The notes under the pieces: generated by a model
Databases searched by the model: none
What the model was told of the DNA's origin: nothing
Seen by the model: only the letters and a program-made list of their open reading frames with translations
In this document: positions 1 to 9,440 of the stretch, in pieces
Numbering within the stretch: the stretch's first letter is position 1
Layout: each line of letters starts with the position of its first letter
Position numbers and translations under genes: made by a program
Source of the DNA: Rhabditoides inermis
Lineage: Eukaryota > Nematoda > Chromadorea > Rhabditida > Rhabditidae
Direction: 5' to 3'
Assembly (NCBI GenBank): GCA_963966185.1
Contig: CAWZYM010000307.1
Span: forward strand, 250,001-314,000
DNA: 64,000 nt

Positions 1-1147
1 ACCCCTATTCCAATAGAAACATTTTCAAATTTGACCTCTACACGCCGGCTGGCACGCCATCGCGGGGTACACGGCGCCGAGGTGAGACTATGGCGGCGGG
101 CTTCAAACAGAGTGAGGCGGTCGCAGTGGGTCACAGGGTCAACCGATTGGGGTGATCAATAGCTCTATCGATTCCTCTCGGCAATCCGAGTCTCCCTATC
201 CACTTCTTGTATCCTTATTTTGAGTTTCAGTACTCAATTTGAAGGTCACAATTTCGTTCACTACAGTGATGTATCTATCTGATCACAGTCAGTCTCTTGT
301 GAGACTTTTTTTAAAGTTCGAAACGTACACAACAAACTGGTAGGGTTGATCTGTTTTGATTTCACGAACCCGGAATAAAAAGTAATTGTGTATATCGCGC
401 AGCAGTCTCGCCCGCCCCTGGCAAGGCACCAGTCAGAGAGAGTCGACTGTTTATGACCGGCCCCTCCTCTCGCGCACCGGACCATGTGCCACTCTGCTCT
501 TCCCTTTCACTCTCATTGATTGTGCTTGCGTTCTCGCCTCGCCTCGCTGTTGCGCGTACTCGTACTGTTTCCAAAACATCATTTGTTAGTGAACATCACT
601 TTGAGTTGTTTCTTTCTCTGTCTCTCACAGTCTGTCTCTACTCTCTGCTCTTTCAGTTTTCTTTCTCGCTCTCCAATCGGTATTTTTTTTGTCTTGCAGT
701 TGCGGGCGCGCCCCAAGTCCGCTCACTCATTTTTGTTTCGCAATACACTGGTCACACAGTCTCCTGGCTTTTTTTTTCTTGCAGTTGCAGGCGCGCCCCA
801 AGTCCGCTGGCTCACTTTTGTTTCGCAACACTCCGGTCACACAGTCTCCTGCCACTCGGCTCCTCCCCCACTCACTCACTCACTCTGTTCTCGCCTCGCC
901 TCGCGGTTTTGCGCGAGCTGTTTTCAACTTCTCTGTTCTACTTCAAACATTTTTATACCGTACTCCAAAGTCCGTACGGTTACAGTACTCTCAATAAAAC
1001 AATAATCCGTCTACCTAAAACTGTTCGCTCATTTTCGCATCACAACTCTTTCTCTGCCTCTCACTCATCTCTCTTTCTCAGAAAGAGAGACGCTCTTCAG
1101 TGCGAAGGTAGTGTCTTCTCTTCTTAGTTCATAGTTAGTTGATAGTT

Positions 1148-1211
<64 letters not shown>

Positions 1212-1310
1212 ACCCCTCTTTCTCCTGCGTGCACCCTCATTACTCCCTCGTTTTGCCTCCGACACCTCTCCCTCATCATCGAAAAAGGTCCGTCTTAGTC
1301 AGTAGCTAGT
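1..1310 (+). repeat. Array unit 1 (partial, body A 3' part)
   Basis: The window opens inside a unit, at a point equivalent to 2034 in the next copy, so the array continues beyond the left edge. From there it matches the next unit base for base apart from CT-tract length. It contains the AATAAA hexamers at 374 and 993, the 85-bp internal duplication (about 683-852), a 23-bp palindrome (1068-1090) and a CT tract (about 1153-1208). It ends with the conserved boundary block finishing AGTAGCTAGT. Confidence 0.97.
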
Positions 1311-1400
1311 CTGCTCTCTACTAGAGTGCGCGCCAGCACTCTATATATACTTTCGATCTTGAAATGGGACATGTGATCAAAGGGGACATCGTCCGCGCGC
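1311..1400 (+). promoter_or_regulatory. P1 leader with TATA box (representative)
   Basis: The eight-base TATATATA lies at 1342-1349, 31 bp inside the unit, and is followed by a CpG-rich segment. If used by RNA polymerase II, transcription would start near 1370-1380. The TATA motif is kept in every unit even though the surrounding leader sequence differs between P1, P2 and P3, which favours a functional promoter. P1 units also carry GATCAAAGG (about 1376-1384), a match to the TCF/LEF consensus; P2 units have GACCAAAGG instead. Promoter activity is inferred, not shown. Confidence 0.5.
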
Positions 1401-1403
1401 GCG
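1394..1403. other. Alternating CG run (potential Z-DNA) in the CpG-rich leader
   Basis: Five consecutive CG dinucleotides lie just downstream of the TATA box, within a wider CpG-dense segment. The run is present in nearly all units. Alternating purine-pyrimidine CG runs are known to favour Z-DNA; whether that happens here is inference. Confidence 0.6.
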
Positions 1404-1551
1404 TCGCGCCCTCTTTCGGCGGTCGCTGTCGCTCGCTCCAGGCAGCCACGTCTTCGCCCCTTCACCAGCACCTACTTCTATATCGAATCTCTACGTCCTG
1501 AAAGTTTCACGTCTCTATCTCTTTTCTCGTTCTCGCAAAGCCTCTCGCAAA

Positions 1552-1653
1552 ATGGCTTCTTTTTTCGCGCGACCGCGTTTTGCGCGCTCCCCAGCACCTT
1601 TCACAGGCCGCGCAGCGAGACGGCGTTTGCGCTGGCGTGTAGAGCGCATTTGA
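1552..1653 (+). CDS. Possible 33-codon arginine-rich small ORF (weak)
   Basis: This is the first ATG in good context (CAAAATGG) downstream of the TATA box. It opens a 33-codon frame beginning MASFFARPRF and ending RWRVERI before TGA; about a third of the residues are arginine. The frame is the same in all A units and nearly so in C units. In the diverged D units (36084, 42599) it is kept despite a 9-bp length change near its start. In B-leader units the ATG is GTG. Homogenisation alone could explain most of the conservation, so coding status is doubtful. Confidence 0.15.
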   Translation: MASFFARPRFARSPAPFTGRAARRRLRWRVERI

Positions 1654-1877
1654 ATTAGTATTGGACGCGAGGGTTGGCACCATTCCGGCTACTTTTGACT
1701 CCTGAAACAAGGACCTGAAAATGGGAAAAATTCTCGATGCGCCCAGTTGTCTCAACTATTTTGCAATCGCACTCTAACCGTCTGCCGTGCTCTCTCGCCT
1801 ACCCCGCCGCGATTGAATAGAGGCGATTTCTCTCTCCGAGTCACTCTTCTGGCGCTCGCCGCGGGCGTATCTTTGCG

Positions 1878-1892
1878 TTTCATGACATGAAA
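1878..1892. promoter_or_regulatory. Palindrome TTTCATG-A-CATGAAA
   Basis: Perfect 7-bp inverted repeat around one central base. It is conserved in all bodies except the D unit at 42363, where CATGAAA is changed to a CACAAA-like form. It could be a dimeric transcription-factor site or simply a conserved satellite word. Confidence 0.4.
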
Positions 1893-1913
1893 TTTGACAT
1901 GCACCTTCTACTC

Positions 1914-1927
1914 ACGTCATCTGACGT
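1914..1927. promoter_or_regulatory. CRE-like inverted repeat ACGTCA-TC-TGACGT
   Basis: Two 6-bp half-sites of the bZIP (CREB/ATF) type face each other with a 2-bp spacer. The left half is mutated to ACATCA in the C units, and the right half to TCACGT in the D unit at 35846. Binding is inferred from motif shape only. Confidence 0.4.
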
Positions 1928-2406
1928 CTCCTCCAATTTTCAGCGCATTTCGCCGACATTTGGCGACTTTACGCAGTAAAGGAGGCAGAATTGTCGTGTT
2001 TTCTCGACGGAATCAGATTCTCCGTGTCAGATTACCCCTATTCCAATAGAAACATTTTCAAATTTGACCTCTACACGCCGGCTGGCACGCCATCGCGGGG
2101 TACACGGCGCCGAGGTGAGACTATGGCGGCGGGCTTCAAACAGAGTGAGGCGGTCGCAGTGGGTCACAGGGTCAACCGATTGGGGTGATCAATAGCTCTA
2201 TCGATTCCTCTCGGCAATCCGAGTCTCCCTATCCACTTCTTGTATCCTTATTTTGAGTTTCAGTACTCAATTTGAAGGTCACAATTTCGTTCACTACAGT
2301 GATGTATCTATCTGATCACAGTCAGTCTCTTGTGAGACTTTTTTTAAAGTTCGAAACGTACACAACAAACTGGTAGGGTTGATCTGTTTTGATTTCACGA
2401 ACCCGG

Positions 2407-2412
2407 AATAAA
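2407..2412 (+). terminator. AATAAA hexamer 1 (possible poly(A) signal)
   Basis: AATAAA in CGGAATAAAAAG, in the middle of the unit, about 1.06 kb after the TATA box and present in every unit that retains this region. A canonical poly(A) hexamer can occur by chance, and no downstream GU-rich element is obvious. Confidence 0.25.
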
Positions 2413-2715
2413 AAGTAATTGTGTATATCGCGCAGCAGTCTCGCCCGCCCCTGGCAAGGCACCAGTCAGAGAGAGTCGACTGTTTATGACCGGCCCCTCC
2501 TCTCGCGCACCGGACCATGTGCCACTCTGCTCTTCCCTTTCACTCTCATTGATTGTGCTTGCGTTCTCGCCTCGCCTCGCTGTTGCGCGTACTCGTACTG
2601 TTTCCAAAACATCATTTGTTAGTGAACATCACTTTGAGTTGTTTCTTTCTCTGTCTCTCACAGTCTGTCTCTACTCTCTGCTCTTTCAGTTTTCTTTCTC
2701 GCTCTCCAATCGGTA

Positions 2716-2885
2716 TTTTTTTTGTCTTGCAGTTGCGGGCGCGCCCCAAGTCCGCTCACTCATTTTTGTTTCGCAATACACTGGTCACACAGTCTCCTGG
2801 CTTTTTTTTTCTTGCAGTTGCAGGCGCGCCCCAAGTCCGCTGGCTCACTTTTGTTTCGCAACACTCCGGTCACACAGTCTCCTGC
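2716..2885 (+). repeat. 85-bp tandem duplication specific to body A
   Basis: Two adjacent 85-bp copies each start with a T-run and CTTGCAG, then GCGCGCCCCAAGTCCGCT, and end at ACAGTCTCCTG. The first copy resembles the single copy in the C unit at 21454 (CAATACACTGG); the second resembles the single copy in the C unit at 51845 (CAACACTCCGG). Both CTTGCAG words look like 3' splice sites, with no firm evidence of use. Confidence 0.85.
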
Positions 2886-3025
2886 CACTCGGCTCCTCCC
2901 CCACTCACTCACTCACTCTGTTCTCGCCTCGCCTCGCGGTTTTGCGCGAGCTGTTTTCAACTTCTCTGTTCTACTTCAAACATTTTTATACCGTACTCCA
3001 AAGTCCGTACGGTTACAGTACTCTC

Positions 3026-3031
3026 AATAAA
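3026..3031 (+). terminator. AATAAA hexamer 2 (possible poly(A) signal)
   Basis: AATAAA in CTCAATAAAACAATAATCC, about 1.68 kb after the TATA box, conserved in bodies A, B and C. If the unit is transcribed from its TATA box, this is the best-placed candidate 3'-end signal. Confidence 0.3.
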
Positions 3032-3100
3032 ACAATAATCCGTCTACCTAAAACTGTTCGCTCATTTTCGCATCACAACTCTTTCTCTGCCTCTCACTCA

Positions 3101-3123
3101 TCTCTCTTTCTCAGAAAGAGAGA
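3101..3123. repeat. 23-bp perfect palindrome, 11-bp arms, beside the CT tract
   Basis: TCTCTCTTTCT and AGAAAGAGAGA are exact reverse complements around a single C. The palindrome sits about 60 bp upstream of the long CT tract and is present in nearly every unit (the 51845 unit has one changed base). It could form a hairpin or cruciform. Confidence 0.8.
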
Positions 3124-3180
3124 CGCTCTTCAGTGCGAAGGTAGTGTCTTCTCTTCTTAGTTCATAGTTAGTTGATAGTT

Positions 3181-3184
<4 letters not shown>

Positions 3185-3239
<55 letters not shown>
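3185..3239 (+). repeat. (CT)n microsatellite (representative)
   Basis: A nearly pure CT-dinucleotide run of about 55 bp. Body A units differ in length by multiples of 2 bp (2031, 2033, 2035, 2037), which matches slippage here as the main length variation. Polypyrimidine/polypurine tracts of this type can form triplex DNA. Confidence 0.95.
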
Positions 3240-3242
<3 letters not shown>

Positions 3243-3341
3243 ACCCCTCTTTCTCCTGCGTGCACCCTCATTACTCCCTCGTTTTGCCTCCGACACCTCT
3301 CCCTCATCATCGAAAAAGGTCCGTCTTAGTCAGTAGCTAGT

Positions 3342-5211
3342 CTGCTCTCTACTAGAGTGCGCGCCAGCACTCTATATATACTTTCGATCTTGAAATGGGA
3401 CATGTGATCAAAGGGGACATCGTCCGCGCGCGCGTCGCGCCCTCTTTCGGCGGTCGCTGTCGCTCGCTCCAGGCAGCCACGTCTTCGCCCCTTCACCAGC
3501 ACCTACTTCTATATCGAATCTCTACGTCCTGAAAGTTTCACGTCTCTATCTCTTTTCTCGTTCTCGCAAAGCCTCTCGCAAAATGGCTTCTTTTTTCGCG
3601 CGACCGCGTTTTGCGCGCTCCCCAGCACCTTTCACAGGCCGCGCAGCGAGACGGCGTTTGCGCTGGCGTGTAGAGCGCATTTGAATTAGTATTGGACGCG
3701 AGGGTTGGCACCATTCCGGCTACTTTTGACTCCTGAAACAAGGACCTGAAAATGGGAAAAATTCTCGATGCGCCCAGTTGTCTCAACTATTTTGCAATCG
3801 CACTCTAACCGTCTGCCGTGCTCTCTCGCCTACCCCGCCGCGATTGAATAGAGGCGATTTCTCTCTCCGAGTCACTCTTCTGGCGCTCGCCGCGGGCGTA
3901 TCTTTGCGTTTCATGACATGAAATTTGACATGCACCTTCTACTCACGTCATCTGACGTCTCCTCCAATTTTCAGCGCATTTCGCCGACATTTGGCGACTT
4001 TACGCAGTAAAGGAGGCAGAATTGTCGTGTTTTCTCGACGGAATCAGATTCTCCGTGTCAGATTACCCCTATTCCAATAGAAACATTTTCAAATTTGACC
4101 TCTACACGCCGGCTGGCACGCCATCGCGGGGTACACGGCGCCGAGGTGAGACTATGGCGGCGGGCTTCAAACAGAGTGAGGCGGTCGCAGTGGGTCACAG
4201 GGTCAACCGATTGGGGTGATCAATAGCTCTATCGATTCCTCTCGGCAATCCGAGTCTCCCTATCCACTTCTTGTATCCTTATTTTGAGTTTCAGTACTCA
4301 ATTTGAAGGTCACAATTTCGTTCACTACAGTGATGTATCTATCTGATCACAGTCAGTCTCTTGTGAGACTTTTTTTAAAGTTCGAAACGTACACAACAAA
4401 CTGGTAGGGTTGATCTGTTTTGATTTCACGAACCCGGAATAAAAAGTAATTGTGTATATCGCGCAGCAGTCTCGCCCGCCCCTGGCAAGGCACCAGTCAG
4501 AGAGAGTCGACTGTTTATGACCGGCCCCTCCTCTCGCGCACCGGACCATGTGCCACTCTGCTCTTCCCTTTCACTCTCATTGATTGTGCTTGCGTTCTCG
4601 CCTCGCCTCGCTGTTGCGCGTACTCGTACTGTTTCCAAAACATCATTTGTTAGTGAACATCACTTTGAGTTGTTTCTTTCTCTGTCTCTCACAGTCTGTC
4701 TCTACTCTCTGCTCTTTCAGTTTTCTTTCTCGCTCTCCAATCGGTATTTTTTTTGTCTTGCAGTTGCGGGCGCGCCCCAAGTCCGCTCACTCATTTTTGT
4801 TTCGCAATACACTGGTCACACAGTCTCCTGGCTTTTTTTTTCTTGCAGTTGCAGGCGCGCCCCAAGTCCGCTGGCTCACTTTTGTTTCGCAACACTCCGG
4901 TCACACAGTCTCCTGCCACTCGGCTCCTCCCCCACTCACTCACTCACTCTGTTCTCGCCTCGCCTCGCGGTTTTGCGCGAGCTGTTTTCAACTTCTCTGT
5001 TCTACTTCAAACATTTTTATACCGTACTCCAAAGTCCGTACGGTTACAGTACTCTCAATAAAACAATAATCCGTCTACCTAAAACTGTTCGCTCATTTTC
5101 GCATCACAACTCTTTCTCTGCCTCTCACTCATCTCTCTTTCTCAGAAAGAGAGACGCTCTTCAGTGCGAAGGTAGTGTCTTCTCTTCTTAGTTCATAGTT
5201 AGTTGATAGTT

Positions 5212-5279
<68 letters not shown>

Positions 5280-5378
5280 ACCCCTCTTTCTCCTGCGTGC
5301 ACCCTCATTACTCCCTCGTTTTGCCTCCGACACCTCTCCCTCATCATCGAAAAAGGTCCGTCTTAGTCAGTAGCTAGT
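3342..5378 (+). repeat. Array unit 3, P1, body A (2037 bp)
   Basis: Near-identical to the 1311 unit with three extra CT dinucleotides. TATATATA is at 3373-3380. Confidence 0.97.
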
Positions 5379-7248
5379 CTGCTCTCTACTAGAGTGCGCG
5401 CCAGCACTCTATATATACTTTCGATCTTGAAATGGGACATGTGATCAAAGGGGACATCGTCCGCGCGCGCGTCGCGCCCTCTTTCGGCGGTCGCTGTCGC
5501 TCGCTCCAGGCAGCCACGTCTTCGCCCCTTCACCAGCACCTACTTCTATATCGAATCTCTACGTCCTGAAAGTTTCACGTCTCTATCTCTTTTCTCGTTC
5601 TCGCAAAGCCTCTCGCAAAATGGCTTCTTTTTTCGCGCGACCGCGTTTTGCGCGCTCCCCAGCACCTTTCACAGGCCGCGCAGCGAGACGGCGTTTGCGC
5701 TGGCGTGTAGAGCGCATTTGAATTAGTATTGGACGCGAGGGTTGGCACCATTCCGGCTACTTTTGACTCCTGAAACAAGGACCTGAAAATGGGAAAAATT
5801 CTCGATGCGCCCAGTTGTCTCAACTATTTTGCAATCGCACTCTAACCGTCTGCCGTGCTCTCTCGCCTACCCCGCCGCGATTGAATAGAGGCGATTTCTC
5901 TCTCCGAGTCACTCTTCTGGCGCTCGCCGCTCGCGTATCTTTGCGTTTCATGACATGAAATTTGACATGCACCTTCTACTCACGTCATCTGACGTCTCCT
6001 CCAATTTTCAGCGCATTTCGCCGACATTTGGCGACTTTACGCAGTAAAGGAGGCAGAATTGTCGTGTTTTCTCGACGGAATCAGATTCTCCGTGTCAGAT
6101 TACCCCTATTCCAATAGAAACATTTTCAAATTTGACCTCTACACGCCGGCTGGCACGCCATCGCGGGGTACACGGCGCCGAGGTGAGACTATGGCGGCGG
6201 GCTTCAAACAGAGTGAGGCGGTCGCAGTGGGTCACAGGGTCAACCGATTGGGGTGATCAATAGCTCTATCGATTCCTCTCGGCAATCCGAGTCTCCCTAT
6301 CCACTTCTTGTATCCTTATTTTGAGTTTCAGTACTCAATTTGAAGGTCACAATTTCGTTCACTACAGTGATGTATCTATCTGATCACAGTCAGTCTCTTG
6401 TGAGACTTTTTTTAAAGTTCGAAACGTACACAACAAACTGGTAGGGTTGATCTGTTTTGATTTCACGAACCCGGAATAAAAAGTAATTGTGTATATCGCG
6501 CAGCAGTCTCGCCCGCCCCTGGCAAGGCACCAGTCAGAGAGAGTCGACTGTTTATGACCGGCCCCTCCTCTCGCGCACCGGACCATGTGCCACTCTGCTC
6601 TTCCCTTTCACTCTCATTGATTGTGCTTGCGTTCTCGCCTCGCCTCGCTGTTGCGCGTACTCGTACTGTTTCCAAAACATCATTTGTTAGTGAACATCAC
6701 TTTGAGTTGTTTCTTTCTCTGTCTCTCACAGTCTGTCTCTACTCTCTGCTCTTTCAGTTTTCTTTCTCGCTCTCCAATCGGTATTTTTTTTGTCTTGCAG
6801 TTGCGGGCGCGCCCCAAGTCCGCTCACTCATTTTTGTTTCGCAATACACTGGTCACACAGTCTCCTGGCTTTTTTTTTCTTGCAGTTGCAGGCGCGCCCC
6901 AAGTCCGCTGGCTCACTTTTGTTTCGCAACACTCCGGTCACACAGTCTCCTGCCACTCGGCTCCTCCCCCACTCACTCACTCACTCTGTTCTCGCCTCGC
7001 CTCGCGGTTTTGCGCGAGCTGTTTTCAACTTCTCTGTTCTACTTCAAACATTTTTATACCGTACTCCAAAGTCCGTACGGTTACAGTACTCTCAATAAAA
7101 CAATAATCCGTCTACCTAAAACTGTTCGCTCATTTTCGCATCACAACTCTTTCTCTGCCTCTCACTCATCTCTCTTTCTCAGAAAGAGAGACGCTCTTCA
7201 GTGCGAAGGTAGTGTCTTCTCTTCTTAGTTCATAGTTAGTTGATAGTT

Positions 7249-7310
<62 letters not shown>

Positions 7311-7409
7311 ACCCCTCTTTCTCCTGCGTGCACCCTCATTACTCCCTCGTTTTGCCTCCGACACCTCTCCCTCATCATCGAAAAAGGTCCGTCTTAGTCA
7401 GTAGCTAGT
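5379..7409 (+). repeat. Array unit 4, P1, body A (2031 bp) with TC variant
   Basis: TATATATA is at 5410-5417. It carries TC instead of GG at 5931-5932 (GCCGCTCGCG), a diagnostic variant otherwise seen only in the unit at 48332. Confidence 0.97.
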
Positions 7410-9279
7410 CTGCTCTCTACTAGAGTGCGCGCCAGCACTCTATATATACTTTCGATCTTGAAATGGGACATGTGATCAAAGGGGACATCGTCCGCGCGCG
7501 CGTCGCGCCCTCTTTCGGCGGTCGCTGTCGCTCGCTCCAGGCAGCCACGTCTTCGCCCCTTCACCAGCACCTACTTCTATATCGAATCTCTACGTCCTGA
7601 AAGTTTCACGTCTCTATCTCTTTTCTCGTTCTCGCAAAGCCTCTCGCAAAATGGCTTCTTTTTTCGCGCGACCGCGTTTTGCGCGCTCCCCAGCACCTTT
7701 CACAGGCCGCGCAGCGAGACGGCGTTTGCGCTGGCGTGTAGAGCGCATTTGAATTAGTATTGGACGCGAGGGTTGGCACCATTCCGGCTACTTTTGACTC
7801 CTGAAACAAGGACCTGAAAATGGGAAAAATTCTCGATGCGCCCAGTTGTCTCAACTATTTTGCAATCGCACTCTAACCGTCTGCCGTGCTCTCTCGCCTA
7901 CCCCGCCGCGATTGAATAGAGGCGATTTCTCTCTCCGAGTCACTCTTCTGGCGCTCGCCGCGGGCGTATCTTTGCGTTTCATGACATGAAATTTGACATG
8001 CACCTTCTACTCACGTCATCTGACGTCTCCTCCAATTTTCAGCGCATTTCGCCGACATTTGGCGACTTTACGCAGTAAAGGAGGCAGAATTGTCGTGTTT
8101 TCTCGACGGAATCAGATTCTCCGTGTCAGATTACCCCTATTCCAATAGAAACATTTTCAAATTTGACCTCTACACGCCGGCTGGCACGCCATCGCGGGGT
8201 ACACGGCGCCGAGGTGAGACTATGGCGGCGGGCTTCAAACAGAGTGAGGCGGTCGCAGTGGGTCACAGGGTCAACCGATTGGGGTGATCAATAGCTCTAT
8301 CGATTCCTCTCGGCAATCCGAGTCTCCCTATCCACTTCTTGTATCCTTATTTTGAGTTTCAGTACTCAATTTGAAGGTCACAATTTCGTTCACTACAGTG
8401 ATGTATCTATCTGATCACAGTCAGTCTCTTGTGAGACTTTTTTTAAAGTTCGAAACGTACACAACAAACTGGTAGGGTTGATCTGTTTTGATTTCACGAA
8501 CCCGGAATAAAAAGTAATTGTGTATATCGCGCAGCAGTCTCGCCCGCCCCTGGCAAGGCACCAGTCAGAGAGAGTCGACTGTTTATGACCGGCCCCTCCT
8601 CTCGCGCACCGGACCATGTGCCACTCTGCTCTTCCCTTTCACTCTCATTGATTGTGCTTGCGTTCTCGCCTCGCCTCGCTGTTGCGCGTACTCGTACTGT
8701 TTCCAAAACATCATTTGTTAGTGAACATCACTTTGAGTTGTTTCTTTCTCTGTCTCTCACAGTCTGTCTCTACTCTCTGCTCTTTCAGTTTTCTTTCTCG
8801 CTCTCCAATCGGTATTTTTTTTGTCTTGCAGTTGCGGGCGCGCCCCAAGTCCGCTCACTCATTTTTGTTTCGCAATACACTGGTCACACAGTCTCCTGGC
8901 TTTTTTTTTCTTGCAGTTGCAGGCGCGCCCCAAGTCCGCTGGCTCACTTTTGTTTCGCAACACTCCGGTCACACAGTCTCCTGCCACTCGGCTCCTCCCC
9001 CACTCACTCACTCACTCTGTTCTCGCCTCGCCTCGCGGTTTTGCGCGAGCTGTTTTCAACTTCTCTGTTCTACTTCAAACATTTTTATACCGTACTCCAA
9101 AGTCCGTACGGTTACAGTACTCTCAATAAAACAATAATCCGTCTACCTAAAACTGTTCGCTCATTTTCGCATCACAACTCTTTCTCTGCCTCTCACTCAT
9201 CTCTCTTTCTCAGAAAGAGAGACGCTCTTCAGTGCGAAGGTAGTGTCTTCTCTTCTTAGTTCATAGTTAGTTGATAGTT

Positions 9280-9341
<62 letters not shown>

Positions 9342-9440
9342 ACCCCTCTTTCTCCTGCGTGCACCCTCATTACTCCCTCGTTTTGCCTCCGACACCTCTC
9401 CCTCATCATCGAAAAAGGTCCGTCTTAGTCAGTAGCTAGT
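7410..9440 (+). repeat. Array unit 5, P1, body A (2031 bp)
   Basis: Near-identical to the reference unit. TATATATA is at 7441-7448. Confidence 0.97.

Larger units (their letters stand above)
1311..3341 (+). repeat. Array unit 2, leader P1, body A (2031 bp); reference copy
   Basis: This is the first complete copy and my reference for body A. In order it has: a P1 leader with TATATATA at 1342-1349; a CpG-rich stretch with alternating CG at 1394-1403; E2F-like TTTCGCGC and TTTTGCGCGC words; two short palindromes (1878-1892, 1914-1927); a block ending in GAGGTGAGA (about 2111-2120); the junction where body C has about 550 bp more; AATAAA at 2407 and 3026; an 85-bp tandem duplication; and a CT tract (about 3185-3239). 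It shows no convincing long coding frame. Its function is unknown; the promoter-like layout is suggestive only. Confidence 0.97.

Noticed and set aside
453..1127. 224-codon open frame repeated in every body A unit
   Set aside because: The frame is Ser/Leu/Phe low complexity from CT-rich DNA, overlaps other open frames, crosses the 85-bp duplication, and is broken by the deletions in body B. It looks like an absence of stops rather than a gene.
1065..1265. Minus-strand frames rich in Arg-Glu repeats (also in other units and at 37735, 63278)
   Set aside because: They are translations of the (CT)n tract; repeat length changes with slippage and there is no conserved flanking domain.
1364..1501. 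45-codon frame starting MGHVIKGD in P1 and MGHVTKGD in P2 leaders
   Set aside because: The ATG lies only about 15-22 bp after the TATA box, upstream of the likely transcription start, and is destroyed (GAAAGTGG) in the units at 21454 and 38043.
1507..1755. 82-codon minus-strand frame present in most units
   Set aside because: It is antisense to the CpG-rich leader, with no supporting promoter or domain; variation between units does not look codon-biased.
1991..2188. 65-codon frame beginning SCFLDGIRFSV in most units
   Set aside because: It begins with TTG, has no good ATG, and ends differently in A and B units (NRLG or NRLE); no sign of coding.
2111..2830. Possible spliced non-coding transcript using GAG/GTGAGA as donor and CTTGCAG as acceptor
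   Set aside because: The donor is lost in several units (GAGGCGAGG at 36655, GAGATGAG at 49133) and nothing else supports splicing; left as untested.
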